Shown piece by piece: positions 9,392-21,732 of a stretch of DNA of 64,000 nt. The notes beneath the pieces were generated by a model that saw nothing but the letters and a program-made list of their open reading frames with translations, did not search any database and was not told the origin of the DNA. The translations under genes were made by a program, and so were the position numbers. The first letter of the stretch is position 1. Each line of letters starts with the position of its first letter. The DNA comes from Klebsiella electrica (GTDB lineage: Bacteria; Pseudomonadota; Gammaproteobacteria; Enterobacterales; Enterobacteriaceae): NCBI RefSeq assembly GCF_006711645.1, contig NZ_CP041247.1:1054001-1118000 (forward strand). Reading direction: 5' to 3'.

Positions 9392-9417
9392 GCCCGGCAG
9401 GCGCAGTGCCGCCGGGC
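9392..9417. repeat. REP-type hairpin between proW and proX
   Basis: GCCCGGC and GCCGGGC flank a 12-nt loop region, matching the common enterobacterial REP stem. It lies in the only sizeable gap inside the proVWX operon. Confidence 0.6.
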
Positions 9418-9427
9418 GATGAGAAGC

Positions 9428-10492
9428 TTATTTACAGAACGGGCGGGTAATCAGCCCCAGGGGGCCGGTCGCGTACCAGCGGCGGTTGCCGCGGCTGCGG
9501 GAATCGCGGCCGACGGCCTGGGTCAGGCGGTCGAGAATAATCGCCAGAATGACGATCCCGACGCCGCCGACGCTCGCCAGCCCCATATCGAGGCGGCCGA
9601 TCCCGCGCAGCACCATCTGGCCCAGGCCGCCCACGGCGATCATCGAGGCTATCACTACCATCGACAGCGCCAGCATCAGCGTCTGGTTAACCCCGGCCAT
9701 GATGGTCGGCATCGCCAGCGGGAGCTGCACTTTAAAGAGCAGCTGACGCGGGCTGGCGCCGAACGAGCGCGAAGCCTCAATCAGGTCCGCGGGCACCTGG
9801 TTAATCCCGAGGATGGTCAAACGGACGATAGGCGGCAGGGCGAAGATAATGGTCACCACCACGCCTGGCACGTTACCAATCCCGAACAGCATCACAATCG
9901 GCACCAGGTAGACGAACGCTGGCGTGGTCTGCATGGCATCCAGCAGCGGGCGAATAATTTTCGCCGCCCGTGGGCTACGCGCCAGCCAGATCCCCAGCGG
10001 CAGGCCGATCAGCATACAGAACAGCAGTGCGGTCAGGACCAGCGCCAGGGTCACCATCGCCTGCGACCACGCGCCGATGGCGCCGATGGCAACCAGAGAG
10101 AGAAGCGTTGCCGCGCCCATCCCCACGCTGGAGATTTGCCAGGCGATAAGCGCGAACAGCACAATGGCGACCGGTGCCGGCATACCGAGCAGTAGTTGCT
10201 GGAAGGCGCTGAGGATATAGTCCACCGGCACGCGGATACCCTGAAACAGCGGGCGGAAGTGCACCACGATCCAGTCGATACCGTGCGTCACCCAGCTGTC
10301 GAGCGGAATCAGCGTTTTATGGAACGGATCCAGGATGTTGAAATGTTCCGGCTGCGGCGCCGGCGCGCTGTTGAGCCAGTCGGTACTACCGCCATCGGTC
10401 GGCGCGGATGGCGGGGAGCCCCAGGCATCGGCAGATTGCGCGGCGCTATCCGCCGCCGGAGCGCTATCCCACGGGTTAGATTGATCGGTCAT
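9428..10492 (-). CDS. proW: ProU permease subunit
   Basis: ProW forms the inner-membrane channel of the osmoprotectant ABC transporter. The 354-aa protein has the long hydrophilic N-terminal extension typical of ProW ([20 protein letters not shown]), then about seven membrane helices and the cytoplasmic EAA loop ([20 protein letters not shown]) that contacts ProV. Its start overlaps the end of proV by 17 bp. The sequence is close to E. coli ProW throughout. Confidence 0.97.
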   Translation of the reverse strand: MTDQSNPWDSAPAADSAAQSADAWGSPPSAPTDGGSTDWLNSAPAPQPEHFNILDPFHKTLIPLDSWVTHGIDWIVVHFRPLFQGIRVPVDYILSAFQQLLLGMPAPVAIVLFALIAWQISSVGMGAATLLSLVAIGAIGAWSQAMVTLALVLTALLFCMLIGLPLGIWLARSPRAAKIIRPLLDAMQTTPAFVYLVPIVMLFGIGNVPGVVVTIIFALPPIVRLTILGINQVPADLIEASRSFGASPRQLLFKVQLPLAMPTIMAGVNQTLMLALSMVVIASMIAVGGLGQMVLRGIGRLDMGLASVGGVGIVILAIILDRLTQAVGRDSRSRGNRRWYATGPLGLITRPFCK

Positions 10493-11687
10493 TGTTTGCC
10501 CCCTCGCGATCTAAAGCTTTCAGCAGCATGCCTTTAGAAATAATACCGATGTACTGGTGCCCTTCATCCACAACCGGGACCGCGCACGGTGCCAGGCCGA
10601 CGTGGGAGAGCAGGTCGCTGAGCGATGTTTGCGCATCTATCGCCTGCGGGGAGGCGAGTAACGCCGCATCAATTCCCTGACCTTCGCTCAAGGCGGATTT
10701 CAGTGAATCAATAGAGACAATACCGACAAACTTATTACCACGTTCAATCACATAACCATATTCACGGTCTTCGTCCTGCAATAATTTCAATGCCGAACGC
10801 GGACCGAAACCTGGCGTTTTACGAATTAAGCCCACCGGGCTTCGACGGGCAATATCTTTAGCGCTGAATACCTGGCTAATATCGACGCCGCGGAAGAAGG
10901 TTTTGACATAATCATTAGCCGGATTATTCAGTATTTCATCCGGGGTTCCGACCTGAATGACTTCGCCATTTTGCATGATGGCAATCCGATCGCCAATGCG
11001 CATGGCTTCATCAAGATCGTGTGAAATAAACACCACGGTACGCTGATGTTGCGCCTGTAATTTTGTCAGCTCATCCTGCATCTCCGTGCGAATTAATGGG
11101 TCAAGGGCCGAAAAGGCTTCGTCCATTAATAAGATATCAGGGTTGATGGCCAGCGCGCGGGCGAGGCCGACGCGCTGGCGCATTCCGCCGGAGAGCTCAT
11201 CCGGGTAAGCATGCGCGTAATTCTCCAGGCCGACCTGACGCAGCGCCTCCAGCGCTTTCTGCTGGCGCTGCTGGGTCGGGATACCCGCCAGCTCCATGCC
11301 AAAGGCGGCATTATCGAGCACAGTCATATGCGGCATCAGCGCAAATGACTGAAATACCATAGCGATCTTTTTTCTGCGCACCTCACGCAACTCGGCCTCT
11401 GAGATTTTGGCGATATCGACGCCATCTATCAGCACCTGCCCGCGGGTGGGTTCAATCAGGCGATTGAGAAGGCGAACCATGGTGGATTTTCCTGAGCCGG
11501 AAAGCCCCATGATGACGAATATCTCGCCTTCTTCAATGGCCAGACTGGCGTCTTTTACGCCAAGCGAAAGTCCCGTTTTTTCCAGTAGTTGTTCTTTAGT
11601 AAATCCTTTTTCAATATATTTGAACGCTCGCTGCGGATGCTCGCCAAATATCTTATAGAGATTCTTGATTTCTAATTTAATTGCCAT
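10476..11687 (-). CDS. proV: ProU ATP-binding subunit
   Basis: ProV powers uptake of glycine betaine and proline betaine under osmotic stress. In its 403 aa, Walker A is GLSGSGKST (61-69), the signature is [10 protein letters not shown], and Walker B ends LLMDEAF. Two C-terminal CBS domains ([17 protein letters not shown] and [18 protein letters not shown]) are the ionic-strength sensor in this family. It leads proVWX, and a promoter like E. coli P2 lies about 70 bp upstream. In E. coli H-NS binds upstream and inside proV; the same is expected here but not shown. Confidence 0.97.
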   Translation of the reverse strand: MAIKLEIKNLYKIFGEHPQRAFKYIEKGFTKEQLLEKTGLSLGVKDASLAIEEGEIFVIMGLSGSGKSTMVRLLNRLIEPTRGQVLIDGVDIAKISEAELREVRRKKIAMVFQSFALMPHMTVLDNAAFGMELAGIPTQQRQQKALEALRQVGLENYAHAYPDELSGGMRQRVGLARALAINPDILLMDEAFSALDPLIRTEMQDELTKLQAQHQRTVVFISHDLDEAMRIGDRIAIMQNGEVIQVGTPDEILNNPANDYVKTFFRGVDISQVFSAKDIARRSPVGLIRKTPGFGPRSALKLLQDEDREYGYVIERGNKFVGIVSIDSLKSALSEGQGIDAALLASPQAIDAQTSLSDLLSHVGLAPCAVPVVDEGHQYIGIISKGMLLKALDREGANNDRSI

Positions 11688-11756
11688 GCAATAGAGGGTT
11701 TCCTGTTATTTGTATTCTGTCAATATAGTACCTGGTGGAGATAATTGCCTTTTTAC

Positions 11757-11784
11757 ACCCTAACATACTCAGATTCTGTGACAA
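11757..11784 (-). promoter_or_regulatory. proU sigma-70 promoter (P2-like)
   Basis: On the minus strand a TTGTCA -35 and a TAGGGT -10 are separated by 16 bp, with a spacer containing GAATCTGAGTATGT. This closely resembles the E. coli proU P2 promoter as I remember it, including the unusual GC-containing -10 that helps osmotic control. Confidence 0.75.
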
Positions 11785-12002
11785 CCCTCAATGTCCCGCT
11801 GGCGGTGAAATGAGAGGGGGCATCTTCGACGTATTCCCCATGATAGAAGGGCTGGGCCTTGATAATTGGCAGGTAATATTTTTTGCTGATGGCGGGAAAA
11901 TAATTGGTGAACCACGCGATTCCCGCTAAATATTACGGCAAGATGTCAGAAAAATATCAGGTGGTTTTTTTGTGTGATGAAAGTCATTAATGTGAAATAG
12001 AT

Positions 12003-12033
12003 CACCAGGAAAACAGGCAATATTTTCCTGGTG
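12003..12033 (-). terminator. Hairpin after nrdF
   Basis: An 11-bp perfect stem (CACCAGGAAAA / TTTTCCTGGTG) lies ten bases after the nrdF stop in the 355-bp gap to proV. The T residues within the stem's 3' arm on the transcript are not followed by a strong T run. It is the likely end of the nrdHIEF transcript. The rest of the gap holds the proU promoter and AT-rich sequence but no gene. Confidence 0.6.
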
Positions 12034-12042
12034 AAAGTAAGG

Positions 12043-15132
<3,090 letters not shown>

Positions 15133-15160
<28 letters not shown>

Positions 15161-15543
15161 AATTCGCTTACTCCTTTACGCACATTATCGACATCGGTAG
15201 GGGTGCCCATCAGCTCAAAGCGATACAGATACGGTACGCCGCATTTTTGCGCGATGACGTCGCCGGCCCGGCCATAGGCGTCGCCGAAGTTACGGTTACC
15301 GGCGGCAATCACGCCGCGTATCAGTTGACGGTTATGCGGGTCGTTTAAAAAGCGGATCGCCTGTCGCGGCACCGCGCCAGCCGTACCGCCGCCGCCGTAG
15401 CTGGGGACAATGAGAATGTAGGGAGCGTCTACCTGGATGCGTTCCCGCTCGTTAAGCGGAATACGCACCGCGGGCAGCCCCAGACGCTGGACGAACCGAT
15501 GCGTATTTTCGGAACTGCTGGAGAAGTAGACGAAAAGGCTCAT
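15133..15543 (-). CDS. nrdI: Flavodoxin-like NrdI activase
   Basis: NrdI is the FMN protein that delivers oxidant to assemble the manganese cofactor of NrdF. The 136-aa protein begins with the flavin-binding SSSSENT-type loop ([13 protein letters not shown]) and has the [12 protein letters not shown] and [13 protein letters not shown] segments of the family. It overlaps nrdH by 4 bp and nrdE by 28 bp, so all are translationally coupled. Confidence 0.96.
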
Positions 15544-15782
15544 GCGTTGGCCACCGGTTCAGGCCGCAGGCGGTTAATCATATCCGGGCGAAAACCGGAC
15601 CAGCGGGTTTCACCGGCTATCACGACCGGCAGCTGACGAAAGCCCTGCTCGCGCAGCATGTCAGCGGCGTCCGGATGATGCTCGACATTCACCATCTCGA
15701 AGGCAAACCCGCGGCTTTCCATGGCCCGCTTAGTGGCATGGCACTGGATGCAGTCATTTTTAGTGTAAATAGTAATGCGCAT
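15540..15782 (-). CDS. nrdH: Glutaredoxin-like NrdH redoxin
   Basis: NrdH is the small thioredoxin-reductase-dependent electron donor to NrdE. With the start at MRITIY the protein is 80 aa, like the E. coli protein. The redox pair is C-I-Q-C (Cys11, Cys14) and the C-terminal WSGFRPDMI motif is typical. A start five codons upstream exists but has no ribosome site. It heads the nrdHIEF operon, behind paired NrdR-box-like palindromes. Confidence 0.95.
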   Translation of the reverse strand: MRITIYTKNDCIQCHATKRAMESRGFAFEMVNVEHHPDAADMLREQGFRQLPVVIAGETRWSGFRPDMINRLRPEPVANA

Positions 15783-15857
15783 GATTCGTATTTCCATTTA
15801 AGATGGCGGGACGGCGCAAAAAAGTGCGACGGCCGCTATCGGTTAACTGTTCAGGAA

Positions 15858-15904
15858 ATACTAGATGTAGTTATCTAAAAGTTCAACCACGCAATATATA
15901 GCGT
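15858..15904 (-). promoter_or_regulatory. Paired NrdR boxes upstream of nrdHIEF
   Basis: ACGCAATATATAGCGT (15889-15904) is a near-perfect 16-bp match to the NrdR consensus. A weaker partner, ATACTAGATGTAGTTA, starts at 15858. The centres are 31 bp apart, three helical turns, which is the known spacing for the NrdR repressor. I did not find a convincing Fur box by eye. Confidence 0.75.
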
Positions 15905-15920
15905 TTTTAGATAAGGGGAA

Positions 15921-15945
15921 CCCTCACGGAACACTGCCGTGAGGG
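15921..15945. terminator. Hairpin downstream of the CMD-family gene
   Basis: A 9-bp stem (CCCTCACGG / CCGTGAGGG, 7-nt loop) lies 21 bp after the stop of the minus-strand CMD gene. It lacks a T run on that side, so its terminator role is tentative. Confidence 0.4.
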
Positions 15946-15965
15946 CAGGACGCGTATGCCTGAAA

Positions 15966-16400
15966 TTACAGGCGCATGCTGACCGCAAGGCGATTAAATG
16001 CGTTCATCAGGCTGATGGCGAAGGTCAGATCGCTGATCTGACGCGCGCTGAAATGCTCCAGCAGCGGCAGGTAAACGTCATCTTCTGCATGGGTGCTGGC
16101 AATATGCGTCACCGATTCCGCCCACGCCAGCGCCGCCTGCTCTGCGGCGCTGAAATGCCCGCTTACCCGCCAGCCTGCCAGCGCATCCAGTTTAGTCTGC
16201 GCCACGCCCGATTTACGCAGCGCTTGGCTGTGCATTTCCAGGCAGAAGGCGCAGCCATTAATCTGTGATACCCGCAGGTAAACCAGTTCCAGCAGGGCAC
16301 CGTCCAGTTCGCTTTTCTCCAGCGCAATCCTGGCCTGTACCAGCGCGTGATAGACTTCCGGGCTCAGTTCGTTATAGGGCTGACGGAGTGTGCTCATCAT
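15966..16400 (-). CDS. Carboxymuconolactone decarboxylase-family protein (AhpD-like)
   Basis: The 144-aa protein has the CMD/AhpD fold signature with the redox motif GCAFCLEMH (CxxCxxxH). This suggests a peroxidase-like or thiol-disulfide activity, not true decarboxylation. The start is the first of two ATGs after TGAGGAAAAC. It is divergent from a MocR-type regulator 108 bp away, which probably controls it, a common genomic pairing. The insertion lies between nrdH and ygaM, where E. coli has no such genes. Confidence 0.88.
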   Translation of the reverse strand: MMSTLRQPYNELSPEVYHALVQARIALEKSELDGALLELVYLRVSQINGCAFCLEMHSQALRKSGVAQTKLDALAGWRVSGHFSAAEQAALAWAESVTHIASTHAEDDVYLPLLEHFSARQISDLTFAISLMNAFNRLAVSMRL

Positions 16401-16508
16401 GTTTTCCTCAATGATAAATTGCGGGGAATGGGTTCTAAGACCGCAGCAAAATAGCACTATAATGGACTGCAAAAGATAGCCATATTTTGATGAAAAAAGC
16501 AGACCATA

Positions 16509-17870
16509 ATGGAACTCAAAAAAGTCCCGCACTATCAGCGTATTGCCAGACAGCTCAAATCTGCGATTGAACACGGCGAACTCGCGCCGGGCAGCCGCCT
16601 GCCCGCCAGCCGGGTGTATGCGCAGGAGCTGGGCGTCTCCCGCGCAACCGTGGAGAATGCCTGGGGTGAGCTGGTGGCCCAGGGCTGGCTGGAGCGGCGA
16701 GGGCAGGCGGGCACCTTCGTCAGCGAGCGCCTGAGTCCGCTACGGGGGGAAGCGCCGCGTCTCCCGGCGGGCATCGAACCGACGGCGCCGCAGCCGTTTC
16801 AACTGGGGCTACCGGCGCTGGATCTTTTTCCCCGCGGCCTGTGGGCGCGGGTGATGGGGCGGCGACTGCGAACGCAAACGCGTTTTGATCTGGCGCCCGG
16901 CGATCCGTGCGGCGAGATGATCCTGCGTCGGGCCATTGTCGATTATCTGCGGCTTTCCCGCAGTATTGAGTGCCTGCCCGAACAGGTGCTGGTGACCGGC
17001 AGCTATGCCGCCTCAATGAGGCTGCTGCTCCGCACTCTGGCGCGGCCAGGTCAGCATATGTGGATGGAGGATCCGGGTTTCCCGCTGATTCGGCCGGTGA
17101 TAACCCAGGAAGGCGGGGTTATCGATCCGGTTCCCGTTGATGACGAGGGGATGGATGTGGCGTGGGCGCAGCGCCATTACCCTGATGCGCATTTTGCGCT
17201 CCTCACTCCCGCGCACCAGAGTCCGCTGGGCGTGGCGCTGTCGCTGGCCCGACGCAGGCAACTGCTGGCATGGGCTGCCCGCCGCGACGCCTGGATTATT
17301 GAAGATGATTACGATAGCGAGTTTCGCTACCGGGGCAAGCCGTTGCCGCCGCTGAAAAGCCTTGATGCCCCGCAGCGGGTGATTTACGCCGGCACCTTCA
17401 GTAAATCGCTTTTTCCGGCATTACGCGCCGCCTGGCTGGTGGTGCCGTTGCCGCAGGTCGCCGCCTTTCGCCAGCAGGCCGAATGGATGAGCTGTAGCGT
17501 ACCGACGCTGTGGCAGCAGACGCTGGCTGACTTTATCCACGAAGGCCATTTCTGGCGTCATCTGAAGAAAATGCGCACCTGCTATGCGCAGCGCCGACAG
17601 TGGCTGGAGTCTGCGCTGTTGGCGCAGGGGTTTCGCGTTGTCCCTCAACTGGGAGGGATTCAGCTGGTGATCGCGGTAAACGGTGACGATCGGGCGCTGG
17701 CTCAGAAAGCCCGGCAGGCCGGACTGTCGGTACAGGCGCTGAGCGACTGGCGGATGCAAAGCCGTGGCGAAGGAGGATTGCTGGTGAGCTTTACCAATCT
17801 GACATCGCCGACGATGGCGACGGAGGTGGTGGGGAAGCTGAACGTCGCGCTGTTTTCTGCTGACCAATAA
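16509..17870 (+). CDS. MocR-type regulator (GntR HTH plus aminotransferase fold)
   Basis: A 453-aa chimeric regulator: residues 1-75 form a GntR winged helix (LPASRVYAQELGVSRATVENAW) and ~95-450 a class I aminotransferase-like domain. The PLP lysine is Lys299 in GTFSKSLFP, and the ring-nitrogen Asp is in IIEDDYDSEF, so cofactor binding is expected. Family members such as PdxR and GabR use PLP or an external aldimine as signal. It faces the CMD-family gene, its likely target. The effector is unknown. Confidence 0.9.
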   Translation: MELKKVPHYQRIARQLKSAIEHGELAPGSRLPASRVYAQELGVSRATVENAWGELVAQGWLERRGQAGTFVSERLSPLRGEAPRLPAGIEPTAPQPFQLGLPALDLFPRGLWARVMGRRLRTQTRFDLAPGDPCGEMILRRAIVDYLRLSRSIECLPEQVLVTGSYAASMRLLLRTLARPGQHMWMEDPGFPLIRPVITQEGGVIDPVPVDDEGMDVAWAQRHYPDAHFALLTPAHQSPLGVALSLARRRQLLAWAARRDAWIIEDDYDSEFRYRGKPLPPLKSLDAPQRVIYAGTFSKSLFPALRAAWLVVPLPQVAAFRQQAEWMSCSVPTLWQQTLADFIHEGHFWRHLKKMRTCYAQRRQWLESALLAQGFRVVPQLGGIQLVIAVNGDDRALAQKARQAGLSVQALSDWRMQSRGEGGLLVSFTNLTSPTMATEVVGKLNVALFSADQ

Positions 17871-17945
17871 AGTCGCGACTGAGAAAGCGGGGATTCAGGC
17901 CATCCTTCTAAAACAGCGATTTACCTCCCCATGCGCTGAGACAAC

Positions 17946-17977
17946 AAAAAGCCCCCGGGCCAGAGGCTCACAGGGGC
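17946..17977 (-). terminator. Terminator of ygaM
   Basis: On the minus strand a GCCCC...GGGGC stem with a partly paired interior is followed by five T. It serves ygaM and may also stop the converging MocR transcript. Confidence 0.65.
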
Positions 17978-18012
17978 AGACGCGTATTTGTTATCTTCAT
18001 TTATCGTCTATA

Positions 18013-18339
18013 TTATCGACGTAAATTCAATAATACGCCAATAAATAGTCCTACTGCGGCAGCGGTACCGACGCTCTGCCACGGTTTATCCCGCACATAG
18101 CTATCGGCGCAGCCTGCGGCATCGCGAGCGGCCTGCTGTACCCGGTTATTGCCGTTCAGACGGGCACGCGTCTCTTTTAGCAGCGCCTGGGCTTTTTTCC
18201 GTGCGGCGTCAGCTTCATCTTTCGCATCACTGCCCCATGATTTCAGCACCTCTTCGAGCGTATCTGCTAATTGGCTGACATCGTTATGAATATCTTCAGC
18301 GCTTTCATCGACATTGTTGCGGTTCAGACGGTTAGCCAT
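18013..18339 (-). CDS. ygaM: Ribosome-associated inner-membrane protein, YqjD/ElaB family
   Basis: The 108-aa DUF883 protein has an amphipathic, Lys/Glu-rich helical N-terminal part and a C-terminal membrane anchor (GTAAAVGLFIGVLLNLRR). The paralogues YqjD and ElaB tether stationary-phase ribosomes to the inner membrane; YgaM is thought to be similar. The sequence tracks E. coli YgaM through QALLKETRAR and VRDKPWQSVG. It is a single-gene unit with a terminator. Confidence 0.93.
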   Translation of the reverse strand: MANRLNRNNVDESAEDIHNDVSQLADTLEEVLKSWGSDAKDEADAARKKAQALLKETRARLNGNNRVQQAARDAAGCADSYVRDKPWQSVGTAAAVGLFIGVLLNLRR

Positions 18340-18489
18340 CGATTTCTCCCTTAATTCCGTTGAGTCATTAAGTGTAGAACAAGATTTTGAATTATGCTTT
18401 TGTCGTGCCGTTTCTGGAATTTTCCGAAAGCACTATCAATGATGAATAAGGTAAGGTAAATGAGCGGTAAAAGATAAAGAGGAATGAGT

Positions 18490-18852
18490 ATGTATTTAAG
18501 ACCCGATGAGGTGGCGCGTGTTCTTGAAAAAGCTGGCTTCACCATGGATGTTGTGACGCAAAAAGCGTACGGCTATCGCCGTGGCGATAATTATGTTTAT
18601 GTGAACCGCGAAGCGCGCATGGGGCGGACCGCTTTAATTATTCATCCGGCGTTAAAAGAGCGCAGTAATTCGCTGGCGGAACCCGCCTCGGATATCAAAA
18701 CCTGCGATCATTACGAACAGTTTCCGCTGTATTTAGCCGGAGATGTGCAGCAGCATTATGGTATTCCACACGGCTTCAGTTCACGCATGGCGCTTGAGCG
18801 TTTTCTGCAGGGACTATATGGCGAAGCGCAGCCGAGTCTGTCCCATAACTAA
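18490..18852 (+). CDS. ygaC: YgaC, DUF2002 protein
   Basis: A 120-aa cytoplasmic protein of unknown function, nearly identical to E. coli YgaC at the start ([17 protein letters not shown]). I chose the second of two in-frame ATGs because AGAGGA is six bases from it but abuts the first. It is a few residues longer at the C-terminus than the E. coli protein. E. coli ygaC is reported as Fur-regulated; I did not identify a Fur box here. Confidence 0.93.
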   Translation: MYLRPDEVARVLEKAGFTMDVVTQKAYGYRRGDNYVYVNREARMGRTALIIHPALKERSNSLAEPASDIKTCDHYEQFPLYLAGDVQQHYGIPHGFSSRMALERFLQGLYGEAQPSLSHN

Positions 18853-18940
18853 CCGTGTGATGGCCAGCGCCTGGAATGTAAAGCGGGGAATATAGACGAG
18901 CAGGCGACTGACAGCGGTCAGTCGCAGATTACATCGGGAC

Positions 18941-19390
18941 TCAGGCTTTAGCCTGCTGGTAAGCGCTGACGCGGAACAAGCGTCGGCAGTAATCGAGGAA
19001 GTAGCCGTAAACCGCCCCCATCAGCATTGATATCGCAATATTTGAACTCACCGCCGCGGCAATCTGGTGCCAGTCCGCACCGACGGAAAATAAGATAGCG
19101 ACATAGACCGGCGACTGAAATGTCACATAAGCCACAACGTCGGCAATACTCTTCATCCAGGCAGAAGGGCTAACGCGATGCGCCAGACGCATGGCGCGGT
19201 CGCGGTAAAACCCGTACGGCACGGCAATAATAATGTTCACCGGAATCGCCACCAGGCGTGAAGATAACGACTGCTCAAAGGTCATTCCGGAGAGAAAAAT
19301 TTCGATCAACATGTTCACAACGGTGCAGTAAACCACCATCGCAAAGGTGTCTGCTACCGCATGACGCAAGCGGGACTGCGCAGAGAACAT
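18941..19390 (-). CDS. alaE: L-alanine exporter AlaE
   Basis: AlaE exports L-alanine from the cytoplasm using the proton gradient. The protein is 149 aa, as in E. coli, with four hydrophobic segments, and begins [33 protein letters not shown] before the ATG fixes the start. It is Lrp-regulated in E. coli. A perfect 9-bp inverted repeat (GCGACTGAC / GTCAGTCGC) lies just past the stop at 18904-18925 and may end the transcript. Confidence 0.94.
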   Translation of the reverse strand: MFSAQSRLRHAVADTFAMVVYCTVVNMLIEIFLSGMTFEQSLSSRLVAIPVNIIIAVPYGFYRDRAMRLAHRVSPSAWMKSIADVVAYVTFQSPVYVAILFSVGADWHQIAAAVSSNIAISMLMGAVYGYFLDYCRRLFRVSAYQQAKA

Positions 19391-20105
19391 CGGTGTGCTC
19401 CTCGAAAATGAAGTCTGATACGCCAAAAGATGCGCTCTTTAACAGCGTTTTGGGTTGCCTGTTTTGATGTGCGTAGATTATCTCTCTGCATCAAAAGAGA
19501 CAACTAGCTGTAAATTTTTATTTAATGGCTTTTTGTCGATAAAATACTCTGCGAAAGGCGGTTTTTTCTTCGCTGCGCTACTTTTGCCCTGATGCTTTAT
19601 CTTTTTATTGTTTATCAATATGTTATGTTTTTTCGTGAACGGGGCGTCACGAGCGCGCGGAGCCGCGATTGTGTCGACTGCCGCCTGAAATCACGTTTTA
19701 ATGTGATGACGGTCACTTTTAGAATAATTTATGCCATAAAGGCGATTTAGTTAGCATTAGATCCTGTTTTTCTTTGTTGGTGTATATTCTGTTTTCATGC
19801 ATGTTCATTCACTGGTGGCCGGTTGTGCTCTCGTCCATCCGCCGGGCGTATCCCGCTAACCTGTTGACCATCCAGGTAATATACAGACTGACGATAATTT
19901 TGCGGTTTTTTTATCTTATTCAAAATAGCCGTGAATTAATTTCCGTCCCGAACTGAATGACTTTTGGGGTTATTTTAAATAAAGTATTAACATCGTGGCC
20001 TGAATATATTTATCAGGCATCATTAAAGGTGGTAATAAATGGTTTAATATATTAAAGTACCCCGCTAGTATTGCTTATATATAATTCAGGATCGTTTAAT
20101 AATTT
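19391..20105. other. Intergenic region upstream of stpA
   Basis: This is 715 bp with no convincing gene, AT-rich with long T and A tracts that suggest curved, H-NS/StpA-bound DNA. The alaE promoter must be at the left and the stpA promoter at the right. A 60-codon open frame at 19774-19956 has no ribosome site and looks spurious. Confidence 0.6.
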
Positions 20106-20507
20106 ATGTCTTTAATGTTACAAAAATTGAATAATATCCGCTCGCTGCGGGCAATGTCGCGTGAATTCTCCATTGACGTACTTGAAGAAATGCTGGAAAA
20201 ACTCAGGGTCGTCACTGAAGAAAAACGCTCAGAGCAGCACTCTACCCTGCAACAGCAAGCAGAATACCAGGAAAAAATTAATACCTGGCTGGAATTGATG
20301 ATTGCCGACGGCATTACGCCTGATGAACTGGTCACGCAGAATGCGGGGCCGTCGAAGGCGGTGAAAAAACGCCAGCCGCGGCCGGCAAAATACCGGTTTA
20401 GCGATTTTTCCGGCGCGCAGAAAACCTGGACCGGCCAGGGGCGTATGCCGAAGCCGATCGCCCGTGCGATTAAGGCTGGTGCGACGCTGGAAAGTTTTCT
20501 GATTTAA
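20106..20507 (+). CDS. stpA: H-NS paralogue StpA
   Basis: StpA is a nucleoid protein that silences AT-rich DNA with H-NS and has RNA chaperone activity. The 133-aa product has the dimerisation coiled coil (residues ~1-65, LNNIRSLRAMSREFSIDVLEEMLEKL) and the C-terminal AT-hook-like domain (KTWTGQGRMPKPI). The position next to alaE and the MSLMLQKLNN start identify it as StpA rather than Hns. The ribosome site is weak. It may silence the AT-rich fimbrial leader and T6SS segment in this window; that is inference. Confidence 0.94.
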   Translation: MSLMLQKLNNIRSLRAMSREFSIDVLEEMLEKLRVVTEEKRSEQHSTLQQQAEYQEKINTWLELMIADGITPDELVTQNAGPSKAVKKRQPRPAKYRFSDFSGAQKTWTGQGRMPKPIARAIKAGATLESFLI

Positions 20508-20524
20508 GCGTTAGCGAAAATGAG

Positions 20525-20554
20525 ATCCGGCAGGCGTTCAGGCGACTGCCGGAT
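20525..20554. terminator. Hairpin after stpA
   Basis: ATCCGGCAG / CTGCCGGAT form a 9-bp stem 17 bases past the stpA stop, followed on the plus strand by an A-rich stretch, not T. It resembles a REP half-element. Confidence 0.4.
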
Positions 20555-20558
20555 AGCG

Positions 20559-20586
20559 AAAAAATAACGGTGGGGAATCCCACCGT
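20559..20586 (-). terminator. Terminator of the YodC-like gene
   Basis: ACGGTGGG / CCCACCGT, 8 bp with a 4-nt loop, is followed on the minus strand by TTATTTTTT. It lies just after the minus-strand small gene and is a good Rho-independent terminator. Confidence 0.8.
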
Positions 20587-20591
20587 AGGTA

Positions 20592-20771
20592 TTAGCAAAC
20601 GCCAAAATCACCTTCTTCTTTATAAGGTGTGACGTCGGCGGGCTTCAGCGTATATTTCTCACCCTGTTCATTACTGGCCTGCACGGCGACAATATGATCT
20701 TCACCGACGGCCACAATCTTGAGTTTTGGTCCGCCCATGCGGGGCTGAACCAGATCGCCTACTGAATACAT
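20592..20771 (-). CDS. Small YodC-family protein (DUF2158)
   Basis: A 59-aa protein starting MYSVGDLVQPRMGGPKLKI, which matches the SH3-like DUF2158/YodC family (GDLVxxxxGGPxM). No function is established. AGGAGAAAAACG before the ATG sets the start; a longer frame upstream lacks a ribosome site. It has its own terminator. The ygaVP transcript reads toward it and might run through. Confidence 0.85.
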   Translation of the reverse strand: MYSVGDLVQPRMGGPKLKIVAVGEDHIVAVQASNEQGEKYTLKPADVTPYKEEGDFGVC

Positions 20772-20864
20772 CGTTTTTCTCCTCTGGCATGGATAAATGC
20801 CGCTGTTCGCCTTCACTTTAGCGTAGCTGAACATCAGCATACAACGTGCCTGATGCCGCAGGCA

Positions 20865-21386
20865 TCAGCGTCGGTTCCACGGCATGACGGCCAACAGGCG
20901 CGCCATCCCACAAAAACCGGTGATACCGGCGAAAGTTAAGCCGGCGCCGACGAAAGCGCTGAGCAGGAAAAAGCCGCTACTGACGCCATAGCCCAGTACC
21001 ACGCCTGACAAAATGAGTATGCCCGCGGCGATTTGCACCTGACGCATTAACGGCAGCGGCTGCGTTTTATCCTCTTTGACTGGCAGCCCCGCCGCTTTCC
21101 AGGCCTGAATACCGCCGGCCAGCAGTTTGACCTGTGCCGGAGCTGCCGCCGCCAGCAGACGAATGGCATTATTTTGCGTACGCGATCCGGCCTGACAATG
21201 AAAAATCACCGTTTGATCCGCCGCTGCATGCAGCGTCGCGCCGTTATTCAGGGCGGCAAGCGGCACCAGTTCGGCATCGGGGATGTGCTCGCGGGCGTAT
21301 TCATCGGCATCGCGAATATCGATTAATCTGGCCCCTTGCGCGATTTGCGCCCGGGCCTCTTCAGGAGAAAGGGTGGCGATAGTCAT
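20865..21386 (-). CDS. ygaP: Membrane rhodanese YgaP
   Basis: YgaP is an inner-membrane rhodanese that transfers sulfane sulfur. The 173-aa product has a cytoplasmic rhodanese domain (residues 1-105) with catalytic Cys64 in FHCQAGSRT and two C-terminal membrane helices (~115-170). It lies nine bases after ygaV in a two-gene operon under the sulfur-sensing repressor. A small hairpin (TGATGCC/GGCATCA) overlaps the stop codon. Confidence 0.94.
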   Translation of the reverse strand: MTIATLSPEEARAQIAQGARLIDIRDADEYAREHIPDAELVPLAALNNGATLHAAADQTVIFHCQAGSRTQNNAIRLLAAAAPAQVKLLAGGIQAWKAAGLPVKEDKTQPLPLMRQVQIAAGILILSGVVLGYGVSSGFFLLSAFVGAGLTFAGITGFCGMARLLAVMPWNRR

Positions 21387-21395
21387 GACGGCTCC

Positions 21396-21695
21396 TTATG
21401 GGCAATAAATGGTCTTCAGCGTGGCGATGATTTGCTGAACCGCTGGGTGGGCGATGAAGTAGTGGATGCGTTGCGCCTCGCGCTCGCAGCCAATCAGGCC
21501 CTCCTCGCGCATGCGCGCCAGATGCTGCGAGGTGGCAGAAGGACTCAGGCCGGTGATCCGCGCCAGTTCGCCTGCGCTGGTGCGCGGCGTCTCGCACAGC
21601 ATGCACAGAATCATCAGCCGGTGCGGATTACTCATGGCTTTCAACAGGGCGGCGGCTTCCCCGGCGCTGGACTGCAGTTGTTCTGGTGTATTCAT
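21396..21695 (-). CDS. ygaV: ArsR-family repressor YgaV
   Basis: YgaV is a winged-helix repressor of its own operon; in E. coli it responds to tributyltin and to reactive sulfur through cysteines. The 99-aa product has the HTH at ~40-70 (RITGLSPSATSQHLARMREEG) and cysteines at ILCMLC, GCERE and the C-terminal YCP. A long palindrome begins four bases before the start codon and is the probable operator. Confidence 0.93.
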   Translation of the reverse strand: MNTPEQLQSSAGEAAALLKAMSNPHRLMILCMLCETPRTSAGELARITGLSPSATSQHLARMREEGLIGCEREAQRIHYFIAHPAVQQIIATLKTIYCP

Positions 21696-21698
21696 ATA

Positions 21699-21732
21699 TT
21701 TTAGTCTTTTCTAAATTTAGATAAGTCTAAAA
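21699..21732. promoter_or_regulatory. 34-bp operator palindrome of ygaVP
   Basis: A nested dyad: the centre TCTAAATTTAGA (21710-21721) is a perfect palindrome. The flanks TTTTAGTCTT and AAGTCTAAAA pair around the same axis with one mismatch. The size and position over the ygaV promoter fit two adjacent ArsR-family dimer sites. Confidence 0.75.

Noticed and set aside
19774..19956. 60-codon hydrophobic open frame upstream of stpA
   Set aside because: No ribosome site, AT-rich noncoding context and no resemblance to a known small membrane protein.
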